Source of the DNA: Ophiosphaerella korrae
Lineage: Eukaryota > Ascomycota > Dothideomycetes > Pleosporales > Phaeosphaeriaceae
Reading direction: 5' to 3'
Length of the DNA: 28,820 bases
NCBI GenBank assembly: GCA_028456385.1
Contig: JALNQF010000457.1
Span: 1 to 28,820 of the forward strand
Shown here: piece after piece, positions 20,223-28,820 of the stretch
Layout of the letters: each line of letters starts with the position of its first letter
Numbering within the stretch: the stretch's first letter is position 1
Translations under genes and position numbers: made by a program
The notes under the pieces: generated by a model
The model's database searches: none
What the model was told of the DNA's origin: nothing
Seen by the model: the letters and a program-made list of their open reading frames with translations, nothing else

Positions 20223-22085
20223 CTAACTGGGCAACGAACCGCTGATGGCCCAGTAAACCGCATAGTTGACGTTTGTAGCATCGTAGAATGGACCGATATT
20301 CACTGTCTGGCCATTGGCAGTACCTGTGAAAGCCAAGCTAGAAGTGCTGGTACGCTTTAGCGAGTTCAGCGCAAGAGATGGGCTGGCATTGAGAGTAGTT
20401 GATCCATAGTTACCACTCAGCACGACTGGGCCATAGGCGATAGCTGCGATGTCCTTGTTATCATTTGCGGGTATGGTGGTGAGCTTCATCGGCAGCTTAA
20501 CGGTGACGACATCACCGGAGGCCCAAGTACGGGAAAGTGTTGCGTATGTTCCAGTCTTTGCGTCGACACCGGAAGCTTGTCCATTGACCATGATCGTGGC
20601 ACCGGATGTCCATGACGGAATTCGTATCTTCATCGCAAATTGCCCAGTACCGGTGATGGTCAGGTTGGTGGACTCAATCATGGGGAATGTGGTCGATTGA
20701 ACGATTTTGATGTTGCGCTGCTTCCAGTCTAGAGTCGATGGCGTGAAGAGGTTCACATAGAGTGCAGAGTTGTCGTACCAGTAAACGGAGTCTGCCAACT
20801 TGGTGTTGGTCTCCAGCGCGGTTCCCTGGCAGCACCAGAAGGAGTTGTAGTCAGTGCTCCAAGTTCCACCTCCCCATGCAGGACCAACGCCTCGGCGTCC
20901 ACCAGCCTTGAGTGGAGTGAAGTAAGTGATATGGCCATGGTTATCGCCTGAGTTCTGAGCACCGAGAAGATGGTTGAACAATGCGCGCTCATAGTAGTCG
21001 AAGTACTTGGTGTTGGAAGGGTCCACAGTCCACAACTCTCGAGTAAGTTTCAACATATTGTATGTGTTGCATTGCTCGGCAGTGTCAGTAGTAAGATAGT
21101 TGGAAATCTGATTCGGTGGACGGAAGTGCTCAGCCTGGCTGTTGGCACCAATTGCGTATGTGTGAGCGTTGACGGTGAAGTCCCAAGCATTCCGCGCGAT
21201 AGTCAAATATCGCGTCGTGCCAGTAGCCTTGTACTCTCGAATAGCGCCAATCCACTTTGGAATATTTGTATTGGCATGATTGCCATTCAATTGGTCCTGA
21301 CCGTTAGCAAGAGGGTTGAACTGGCTCTGGTGGTCGAAGCGTTGGGCAACCGTAAGCCACTTCTTGTCTCCTGTGAGCTGGTAGATGTTAGCCAAAATAT
21401 CATTCATACCACCAAACTCGGTTCCCAGCATGGCCTGCATCTTATCTGTGCTCAGTTGGCTTGTACGGCTATCAACCCATGAAGCCATCTTCAGAAGCAC
21501 GTCCTTAGCTTGAGTGTTGTCTGTGAAACGCCAAACATCGAGTAGACCAGCCATAGTCTTGTGTACAGCATAGTACGGAACATTACCAGATGTAAGCGTA
21601 CGATCCTCAACGGCTTTGAACTCTGATTCAGGAAATCCAGACAGATAGCCAGCGCCGAATCCGGCAGCGCCATTATTCGCCTGACATTTGGCGAGTTCGG
21701 CGACGAAGGTTGTTGCGCGGTCTTTGCATGTAGTGTCTTTCAGAGTAGCATAGCAATGGGCCCAGGCAGTAAGAAAATGCCCTTGAGCATGCGAACGGAA
21801 AGGGAAGTTTGGCGCATCCCAGCCACCGTTCGCCTGAGCGCCGTTGGTAGATAGTTTGTGGTTCGCCCGGAAGTTGTAAAGTAAGCGATTAACATCCACC
21901 GACTTGAGGTAATTCAGTGTTCGATCCTGATTTTCTGACCACCGACTCTTCTCCAGCTTCAATTGGCTCAGGTCGAATTCGAACGCGGAGGATCCAGTTT
22001 CCGGCACGACTAGAGGAGGACTGCTTTGGGCAGTGACTGATGAAACCACTGCAACGCACCCTGCAAGCAGATACTTAAGCAACAT
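20223..22085 (-). CDS. Secreted GH127 beta-L-arabinofuranosidase-type glycosidase
   Basis: An intronless frame of 620 residues from Met at 22085; the longer frame to 22166 was rejected because this Met opens a signal peptide ('MLLKYLLAGCVAVVSSVTAQ'). The whole chain matches the DUF1680/GH127 pattern: 'FRSHAQGHFLTAWAHCYA' (about 87-103), 'YYAVHKTMAGLLD' (about 171-183), 'MLGTEFGGMNDILANIY' (about 219-235). Glu319 in 'IGANSQAEHF' aligns with the proposed acid/base Glu of HypBA1. Glu337 and Cys339 in 'AEQCNTYNMLKL', with Cys418-Cys419 in 'SFWCCQG', form the zinc-bound Cys3Glu centre in which a Cys acts as nucleophile. A beta-sandwich tail follows. It would release L-arabinofuranose from plant glycans or arabinosylated proteins outside the cell; the exact linkage is not readable. 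Its stop is 27 nt from the end of the decayed gene's open frame. Confidence 0.92.
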   Translation of the reverse strand: MLLKYLLAGCVAVVSSVTAQSSPPLVVPETGSSAFEFDLSQLKLEKSRWSENQDRTLNYLKSVDVNRLLYNFRANHKLSTNGAQANGGWDAPNFPFRSHAQGHFLTAWAHCYATLKDTTCKDRATTFVAELAKCQANNGAAGFGAGYLSGFPESEFKAVEDRTLTSGNVPYYAVHKTMAGLLDVWRFTDNTQAKDVLLKMASWVDSRTSQLSTDKMQAMLGTEFGGMNDILANIYQLTGDKKWLTVAQRFDHQSQFNPLANGQDQLNGNHANTNIPKWIGAIREYKATGTTRYLTIARNAWDFTVNAHTYAIGANSQAEHFRPPNQISNYLTTDTAEQCNTYNMLKLTRELWTVDPSNTKYFDYYERALFNHLLGAQNSGDNHGHITYFTPLKAGGRRGVGPAWGGGTWSTDYNSFWCCQGTALETNTKLADSVYWYDNSALYVNLFTPSTLDWKQRNIKIVQSTTFPMIESTNLTITGTGQFAMKIRIPSWTSGATIMVNGQASGVDAKTGTYATLSRTWASGDVVTVKLPMKLTTIPANDNKDIAAIAYGPVVLSGNYGSTTLNASPSLALNSLKRTSTSSLAFTGTANGQTVNIGPFYDATNVNYAVYWAISGSLPS

Positions 22086-22192
22086 CTTGTGAAGGGACGC
22101 TGTGGTAACCAGCGGGCTGTTGCCAATAAGATTTACAAGATAATGTAGGTGATTGAGCAATGGCACAAGGAATGGGCTTCTACCGGGATATA

Positions 22193-22199
22193 CTTTATA
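22193..22199 (-). promoter_or_regulatory. TATA box of GH127 gene
   Basis: Read on the minus strand this is TATAAAG, about 110 nt before the chosen start at 22085. This supports transcription starting close to the signal-peptide Met rather than the earlier Met at 22166. Confidence 0.5.
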
Positions 22200-22283
22200 G
22201 CCGTCTGTGCTGCCGGGTCACACGCGCAATAGATGGATTAGGCAGGCATCGAGTGTACCCACTATCGCAAAGTAAGGCCATGA

Positions 22284-22582
22284 TTATCCACGAACCTGGA
22301 TATTGGAGTTATTGGTGGTTAAAAAATCGTGTATAGTTTCTGATTTCCATCTTTTAAGGTTAACCTTTCTATAGTAAATATTATGTCGTAAAGGGGACAG
22401 GTCATCTAGTATGAATTCAACGCGAAATATGTCGATACGGAAAGCGTATTCATGCTCGGGTAAATCTAATTGCAACGACCTCTCGGCATTTCTCCACCAA
22501 TTGAGGTTATAATAGTCGGATTATAGATCCCAATGCTCGCCGATTACAGATGTAATTCTTCAAAATTTGGTAGCGAAAAATA
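22284..22582 (-). pseudogene. Short decayed gene relic
   Basis: On the minus strand, 22520-22284 is open and protein-like ('YNLNWWRNAERSLQLDL', 'AFRIDIFRVEFILDDL', 'VNLKRWKSETIHDFL'). Directly upstream in the same frame, after a TAA at 22523-22521, the frame reads 'RITSVIGEHWDL' (22559-22524). One frame shift further up reads 'SLPNFEEL' (ending at 22553), itself preceded by an in-frame TAG at 22585-22583. Read together the segments look like one protein tail broken by two stops and a frameshift. I do not recognise the family. Only the 3' end remains. Confidence 0.45.
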
Positions 22583-23380
22583 CTAATGACCTTCAAGATC
22601 CATGAACATGGAGCAATGATATCGCGGAGGTTTGCAGGAATGGAGAAAGAAGTGGAGAACTTAGGCGATTAGCGAAAACATACCATGGGTGAAAACGGAT
22701 ATCTTCCGCAAACAATATATGCCCCTAGCACTTGCTTGGGGGTGGGCAGTTATCTGATTGGTCAGTTGTCACAGATTGACAGACTGTGAAATGCATTTGG
22801 AAGTTCAGTTGAACTACACCCTGGCCCTCCTTGATCCCACCAATGGGATTGGTCGGGCATTTTTGACTAGAAGGGACACCCCTCATACGTTTTTATTGAT
22901 TAATGGTCAGATCAAGACTCAGTTAAGAAGCAAAATGCCCTAATTGCACGAATCATATTTCATGACTGTAACTCTCGCATATTAATTTGCCATCTAACAC
23001 GGTCGTCAGTATCTCAATGAGGTGAGAAAAGCATCTTAGGCACGAAAATTTGAGTGACAGGATACGCTTGGTTCCACATTCGCATTCGGATCTGGTTGCC
23101 ATTGCTCCAAACCCTTTTATAGTGGACACAACTCACGCGCGTCGGTAATCGGTGAAAGTCGACTTGAATTGTAGTGACAACACTGGAGATCAAAGCTTAC
23201 CGAGGTTAGATTTCGCAAACTCGGACTATCTCTACACCCGAAACGCAATACCAATCGGAAAAAACGTGGCAGTCGTAACAATATTACATTCAAGCAGTTC
23301 GTAATCATCGCTCACTATTTAAAGGGTATATACTAGCATAAGCGTGAGGTTCAATGCGCAAAGAGAAAACAACCACAACT

Positions 23381-25973
23381 CTACAACATCGACACCAACG
23401 CAACAACAACAAGTCCCATCATGGTGCTAGAAACAACCGGTAGTGAAGCCACACCGGTAGCATCGACTGAGCCAATTGAACTGCTCCCCTGGGTGCTTGA
23501 GCCCTTTGCCCCAAAACCTGGTTTCGAGTCTACCATTCCAATGGCGGACTTGTGTCCCGTGCTGCCTGTAACACATTTTCCCTTGCCCCACTTTGCCTCT
23601 ATCGCCTGCTTCCAAAGGTTCACAGGGTCGAGGTACGTCGCAGTAGTGTAGAAGAGTCGACAATCTGCAGCTTCGTACAGGAACTCCAGCGGGGTCTGGT
23701 CTTTGTTGTCCTGACGTTGGTTGTTGAGCGAGTTGACCGCACCAGCGAGAGATGATCCCTCTGCCGGGATGGTTGTGCGGATGTAGATTTGTTCAGCGTT
23801 GTAGATTGTGCCCACGGCTGTCCCATTCAGCTTCTGCGCCACTGCGACGCCATCGAGAGCAGCAGCGATTTCGATCGTGCGCTCAGCAAATTCATACAAA
23901 GCGTCTAAGTTGAGTTTCTGGGATCCTTTGGAACCACCAACACCCTGCATGGGAGCATTTCGGGGACGTCCTCCAATAGCAATAGTCTGTACCTTACCCT
24001 GCTCACGCATGAGCTCAGAAAAGATGGCACAAGTACTGCCACAGAAGCCGTCCTGAATTATCACAATGTCCTCAGCCTGGAACGGCTGGGCGGGCACATT
24101 CTTCAGTTCGTTGTAGCCAGTTAGAGTCACAGGAAGAGTGTGACCTCCCACGTTGTTGGAGAACTGTGATATCGTAAGCACATCTTCTAAATAAGTGTTC
24201 ATCGATATAACCTACGTTGTAACGGCGAACTGAAGTGAAAGTGTCGCCGTTGATCGTCGAAGGTCCATAGTAGTCCTTATAAGTCTTGTAAGGCTTGTTA
24301 TTCTCATCAAGAATATTCGACCACAGGAAAGTGCTCGAGATACCGTAATCGGCATCGTCCCACGCTGTGCTGACCTTGCCATCCTTGCCTTTCCCTTCAA
24401 CTGCAACATCGGCGACGAGAGCGCTGTAGTAATGGAATGCTTCGTGTGCGCGGTAGCGAGATGCGCCATATGGTTCAATTTTGGGGAACAGTTGCTTGAA
24501 GAGCTCAAAGCCCATATCAATAGTGCCACCACCGTTTCCACGAAGATCAATGACAAGTTTTTTCTTGTTTTGCTTCACTGCATCGGCAAAGAAACTTCGT
24601 AGTAGCTTCTGTGAGTCAAGGAAACCTGCCACTAGTGGGCCATCTGCAGAATTCACAGTCGAGGACGGGGCAAACCCAGGGAGTACAAGGACAGCAACGT
24701 CCTTATTATTATCACCGAGGTAATAGCCAGAAATTACCTTCGACTCTTGAATAAAGACCGGCTTAGGGTATCCAATTAAGCCGGGAGAAGGTCTCGGCGT
24801 AGCACTAGCGGCCTGACGCTTCACTACGGAAGAAGCCCTTGCGGAAGCTCTCACAGTTGAGGAGGCTCGTACAGTTGCGGAGGGCCTAACACCAGATGCA
24901 CTTGGTATGGCTGGATTTGTGGTGGTCTTAGGAGGTCCAGTGCAGAAAGCCTTGAAAAAACTAGGGCCATCCGTAACTTTGCTGAAGTCGAACACGGACG
25001 GAATTATAGCGATATTGTCGATTTTCTTCTCAGTCCCGTCGGCAAAAGTGAACGTTGTGGAAGGACCGGGGTAAATATAATGCACAGCAGCTAGGCCGCC
25101 TGAATCCTGACCACTGCCGAGCGCGGAAAGAGCTGGGTTGGGGAAGACAGTGTTGTAGCGAGTGTCGGCATCGTGGTATTTAGTCCCCTCAGAAAACTTC
25201 TGGAGATATTCGGTCGCATTCTGGCCATTGATCTTCTCGACTGATAACCCTGTGATCTTACCATTGGCGTCTTTTGGCAGGTCAGATGCCAGGTAGATCT
25301 TAGGTAGTGCGATGCCATCTTCTGAGATTGATACCACTGCTCCGTCAGGTCGCGCAAAATGAAAGACATTAGTAATATCCGGAGTGAACTGCAGATGGAA
25401 ATCACCAGCTTCTGTAAAACGCACCGAATTAGCAAAGATTCAGAAGCTCGAGATGAGATACCCCACTGAAGCAACAAAGAGCATGGGGTGTTTGATCTAT
25501 GACTTACTGTCCAGGGTGCGACGAATAGATAATTGCACTTCGTAGTCATTCTTATAGATTTTTTCCTTGAGGCCTTTGATAATCAAGTCGAGCTCCGCCA
25601 TAATATCCAAAGGTTCTATCTGATCTTTGACGCCCTTCTTGAGCCACGCGAGGGTGGACTGCCATTCCAAATATGCTTTCAGTTCTTGAATCTCCTTGAT
25701 ATCTCCATCAGTATCAACCGGTACGCTCAATAAACAGTCGTAGGCGCGCTGTGCTGGAACACGTATCCGAGATGGTGTGGCACCAGGTTTGGAGTTTGCC
25801 GCCTTCTGAGCAGCCCATAGTTCGGCAACTTCACCGCATGCCTCAAACTGCTTACGCCTTGTGAGAGATGGTATTGGCCGCGAATCAATTTCTCCGGCAT
25901 GGACCGCGTAAGGTGCTTCGAAGACTTGAGCTGCAGCACTTGCAACAAGTGCTAGATGAGTAAGTGAGCGCAT
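23381..25973 (-). CDS. Secreted S41/CPAF-like serine peptidase, putative GPI anchor
   Basis: Exons 25973-25508, 25411-24217 or 24216 by frame, and 24163-23381 give 814 residues; the second exon end that keeps frame is 24216. Introns are 96 and 52 nt, both GTAAGT/GTAGGT to ACAG. Residues 1-16 are a signal peptide. 'LSIRRTLDKAGDFHLQF' (about 148-164, across the first splice) is the N-terminal part of the CPAF-like fold. Residues about 331-366 form a Ser/Ala/Arg/Pro-rich linker with repeated VRASS-type units and a Lys-Arg pair (353-354). 'LVIDLRGNGGG' (about 441-451) and Ser597 in 'DGFCGSTCAIFSELM' are the conserved strand and nucleophile of S41 peptidases. The tail (Ser/Gly-rich, then 'MMGLVVVALVSML') looks like a GPI-attachment signal. 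UstP/PhomP1 of dikaritin RiPP pathways belong to this family, but no RiPP partner genes are present, so a general extracellular role is likelier. Confidence 0.87.
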
Positions 25974-26045
25974 AGTGAAGCTCTGGTGTGTTCGTAACGT
26001 TTTGAGCGATTGCTACTAAACGAATCGAAGGCCCGGCCTAACACT

Positions 26046-26073
26046 CCTTTGTGCGGGCACAAAGGTATTATAA
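26046..26073 (-). promoter_or_regulatory. TATA-like box and inverted repeat before S41 gene
   Basis: On the minus strand TTATAATA (26073-26066) lies about 93 nt before the start at 25973. Directly downstream is a perfect inverted repeat, CCTTTGTGC / GCACAAAGG, arms at 26046-26054 and 26057-26065 with a two-base centre. It could be a dimeric regulator site or a hairpin at the start of the 5' leader. Confidence 0.45.
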
Positions 26074-27044
26074 GCCAGCCATAAGGCAGCCAGGTCATTT
26101 CGTTGTGCATGACTTGAAGGCGCGCCTTCACTGTGCGGCTGATGCACTAGAACTTGATCTTCTCTAGGTTTTAAGTGCAATGGGGCTGTTCCTACCGACC
26201 CATTCGCTACAAGTAGTAATTTGGCGTGCTACCAAGCGCACTGATTGGATTAATGAGTTGCACTGCACAGCCTTGACCTTTAGAGTTGTGCTAAATTTGT
26301 CCCGCATACCTTGGCACTCCTTAGCACTCAGCTGTTGCCGATGCGCATTGAATGACATCCACCTAACCAGCGAATTAGACATACAAGATGAAAGGCTACT
26401 TGAGGCTGTGCCCAAATTCACAGTGGTACCCGCTTGCACTTCACAGAAGCGGATGATAATCAAGCCTTCTTGACGCCATCCCATTGCAACCAGGCGTTGC
26501 TGCGTATACGTGTGGAAGCAGCCGGTGTACACAAACTTCATAAGGGCTTCTGCCTCTGACGAACGATGTTGTTGTTGTTTGTCAAATGGGACTTGGAAAT
26601 TGCCATCTCGTTGTTTACTAGCCCTCGCAAATGGCATACCGAGCGTTCATGCTGACGGTGAGAACGATTCCTGCGCAGCCAGAGCGCAGAAACAACATGA
26701 TTCAGGGGCGGAGTGGGCTGTTGACAACACAACTAGACTATGCTTGATGTGGTGGCTGGAGCATAGTGGAGGTGTTTCGGGCGCTGAAAAGGACCTATGG
26801 TTGGTGTTTTATTAGCGCAATGTTCAGCTCATGTTCACAGCCACATCTTGGCATCACCCTGCATTTGCAGCGCTTGCCAATTCAGCTCTCGCCCCCACAT
26901 GGTACTTGCTGGTAGGTACTTGGTACCGAAGCTCGATGTCAACCAAAACTCAATCTCCGTAGTCATCACACTACCACAAACAAGGAGCCGGTGTGCCGTT
27001 ACTTGGGTAGATGGACTTCCTGTCCCAAAACTCTGCGCAACCAT

Positions 27045-27073
27045 GCCGAGGTCCGCCGAGGTCCACCGAGACC
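27045..27073 (+). repeat. Three imperfect tandem copies of a 10-bp unit
   Basis: Units of GCCGAGGTCC begin at 27045 and 27055, and a third, diverged copy at 27065. No function is evident. Confidence 0.75.
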
Positions 27074-28734
27074 ATGGTACTGTAGATGTGATCGTTCATG
27101 GACTAAAAACACTTCATATTTACCTATTCTCAGGTCGTGGTTTGCAATCTCACCCACTTGCGAGGCTCCCGACAGCCGTCAGCATTGTATTATGTTACGA
27201 AGCAATACCAACCAACATATGCCAGCCCTTAGGCGTCCGATACATCCTAATATCTTTTCCTTCCCCTTCCTATTCCACACCTACAAAGTAATATGTGTCG
27301 TTACTAGACAAACGATGTGCATCAAAATGAACTTGAAACGAGAAGTCGCTTTGCCCCGAGGTCAGCACCCTGGAAGCTATCGTAGTTTAGGTTGGACACA
27401 CTCGATTTCCTGCTTGACTAAAATTGCAGCCCAACGTCGTACAATGCTCAATCTTCTCAAAGAATTCAACATCAGCCGTGTGTACTCCGCCCCGCGCCAC
27501 AATATCCGCACCAAAACTTATACATTCGATAAACACGGTTGTAAATCAGCATGTATACGTAAGACCTCAAATAATGATGACACGAAACTCGAGGTAGCGA
27601 GCGTGTAACTCAGGAACAAATTTTAGCGATTGTCTCCCCAACTCTGACTTGAAGTCAGCTCGTGGACCTGGCAATACCTTGTGGCGTGGCGGTACACCTT
27701 CGCTCACTTCTAGTGTAACAAGCAAAATATCAAGAACAAAGTAGTGGCTCCTCTTTGACCCAAGTACAATAGATTTGTGATATTCGACTATCAAGAAATC
27801 CGCGCTTCTACCATCGGTAAATAATACTATTTTGTCGTACTGGGTTGCGGCAAGACAACATGCCCATTGTAATTTTGTCTTGTTGAGAGATCGATATAGA
27901 AAAACGCACCAATTGATTCGTAGGGAAGTAATTCCTCCCTATATCCATATATTTACAAGTGCAACATGGCTTTTACGCAGACGAATTGCTGAAACTATAT
28001 AAAATAGTATTGTAGGATAGTGCTCACATCATTTCAATATCATGCAGCGTAAACAGACCATATGTAGCGTGGCTGTTCAGCTAAGCCATTATCTACGGAT
28101 TGATACTCAATGTAGATAAACTCAGTCTACAACTCCCCGGCACCACGACCAAATTTTCTACCTACTAATCGTCCCCTAAATATCTGCCTACCACAACGTA
28201 ACAGCAAAGAGGAAAATTACCCAAAGAAAGCAGAAACCCATCAACGATTCAACATCCCTCTATCCATCCAGTTCTAACACACACATCTCATGGTCAATAC
28301 TTTTCTCAAGTCTAGTTGCTACGTAATGTCGGGAAACCTATTATGGCCAACCAAATATTCAACACTCGATCCAAATGAAATTCAAACATATATTGCACCA
28401 TGGACCGGAAGACACACTATACTCATATAGAACACTTGGATTCGCACTCTGGATATACGTTCTAGAACAGTGTACAACTACCAGGGAGTAACTCCCCGTT
28501 CATTCATAACCAAAGTATCTCCGCGGACCGCCCGCGCGCGCACAAACAGAGACCCTATTGAATCCCCGAGTAAACCCATCAGCACTATTCTCCCTCTGAA
28601 CAGGTTCCAGGCATTCACTAGAAGAAATGGTGAGCGCAAGCTCGCCGTAAAGCCTTAGCATACACACTATCAGCAGAACAAATAAAAACTTCCCTCACTT
28701 GCTATCCTAATACCAATTCTCCTGTCCCCAGCCT

Positions 28735-28743
<9 letters not shown>

Positions 28744-28809
<66 letters not shown>

Positions 28810-28820
28810 CCCCCCCCCCC
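28744..28820. repeat. Poly-C homopolymer at right edge
   Basis: Positions 28744-28820 are all C except G at 28809. A right-hand telomere would be G-rich on the + strand (TTAGGG), so this is not a natural end. Together with the left poly-G it shows the contig stops at C-rich homopolymers on both sides. Confidence 0.95.

Larger units (their letters stand above)
22086..23380. other. Intergenic upstream of GH127
   Basis: Apart from the TATA box and the gene relic, nothing is supported between 22590 and 23380. The right part is the 3' flank of the S41 peptidase gene. Confidence 0.55.
25974..28743. other. Right-hand region without a supported gene
   Basis: About 2.8 kb. Frames of up to 205 codons are open (for example 26991-27608 on + and 26164-26637 on -), but they overlap one another on several frames and read as non-coding sequence, with no domain, signal peptide or splice pattern. 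It includes the S41 promoter at its left end and a small 10-bp tandem repeat at 27045-27073. 28120-28740 is C- and A-rich on the + strand. Confidence 0.6.

Noticed and set aside
23381..25973. Dikaritin-type RiPP cluster, because UstP/PhomP1 are S41 peptidases of this family
   Set aside because: No repeated precursor peptide with Kex2 sites and no UstYa/DUF3328 or UstQ-like gene occurs in the window.
26164..27608. Long open frames in the right-hand region (157, 164 and 205 codons)
   Set aside because: They overlap in several frames, have no domain pattern or splice logic, and read as chance frames in non-coding DNA.

Overview
The window looks like fungal nuclear DNA, most likely from a filamentous ascomycete of the Dothideomycetes (Pleosporales-like). 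The evidence is short GT-AG introns (about 45-96 nt) with CTAAY/CTGAC-like branch sites, single-gene transcription units, TATA boxes about 75-110 nt before start codons, and gene families typical of that class: BTB/POZ, DUF7730-like, Zn2Cys6 regulator, small cysteine-rich secreted proteins, GH127 and a secreted S41-type peptidase. Both ends are C/G homopolymers (G at the left, C at the right), so this is probably a whole contig that stops at unsequenceable homopolymer tracts.

Layout. 1-994: poly-G tract and non-coding DNA with a TATA box for the first gene. 995-2032 (+): two-exon BTB/POZ protein, followed at once by a GA microsatellite. 2682-3977 (-): DUF7730/F-box-like protein. 5137-5834 (+) and 6471-7035 (-): a convergent pair of two-exon, six-cysteine small secreted proteins (effector-type). 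7.0-9.1 kb: no convincing gene. 9118-11587 (+): eight-exon Zn2Cys6 transcription factor with one abnormal 23-nt exon junction. 11668-12006 (-): doubtful small ORF. 12620-15050 (-): ten-exon MFS sugar transporter. 16502-18671 (+): four-exon ThDP-dependent acetolactate-synthase-like enzyme with a possible mitochondrial presequence, divergent from the transporter. 18845-20195 (+): decayed hypothetical gene. 20223-22085 (-): intronless secreted GH127 beta-L-arabinofuranosidase-type enzyme. 22284-22582 (-): short decayed gene relic. 23381-25973 (-): three-exon secreted S41/CPAF-like peptidase with a putative GPI signal. 26-28.7 kb: no convincing gene, then poly-C.

How the genes may work together. 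The 9-22 kb stretch (regulator, sugar transporter, ThDP enzyme, secreted arabinofuranosidase) could be a small catabolic locus in which the secreted GH127 frees L-arabinose, the MFS imports sugar and the regulator controls them; this is inference from proximity only. The secreted cysteine-rich proteins, GH127 and S41 peptidase give the window a strong secretome bias, consistent with a plant-associated or saprotrophic fungus. I found no rRNA, convincing tRNA, CRISPR, transposase or complete transposon. All spliced models were built by hand from splice motifs and reading-frame continuity.
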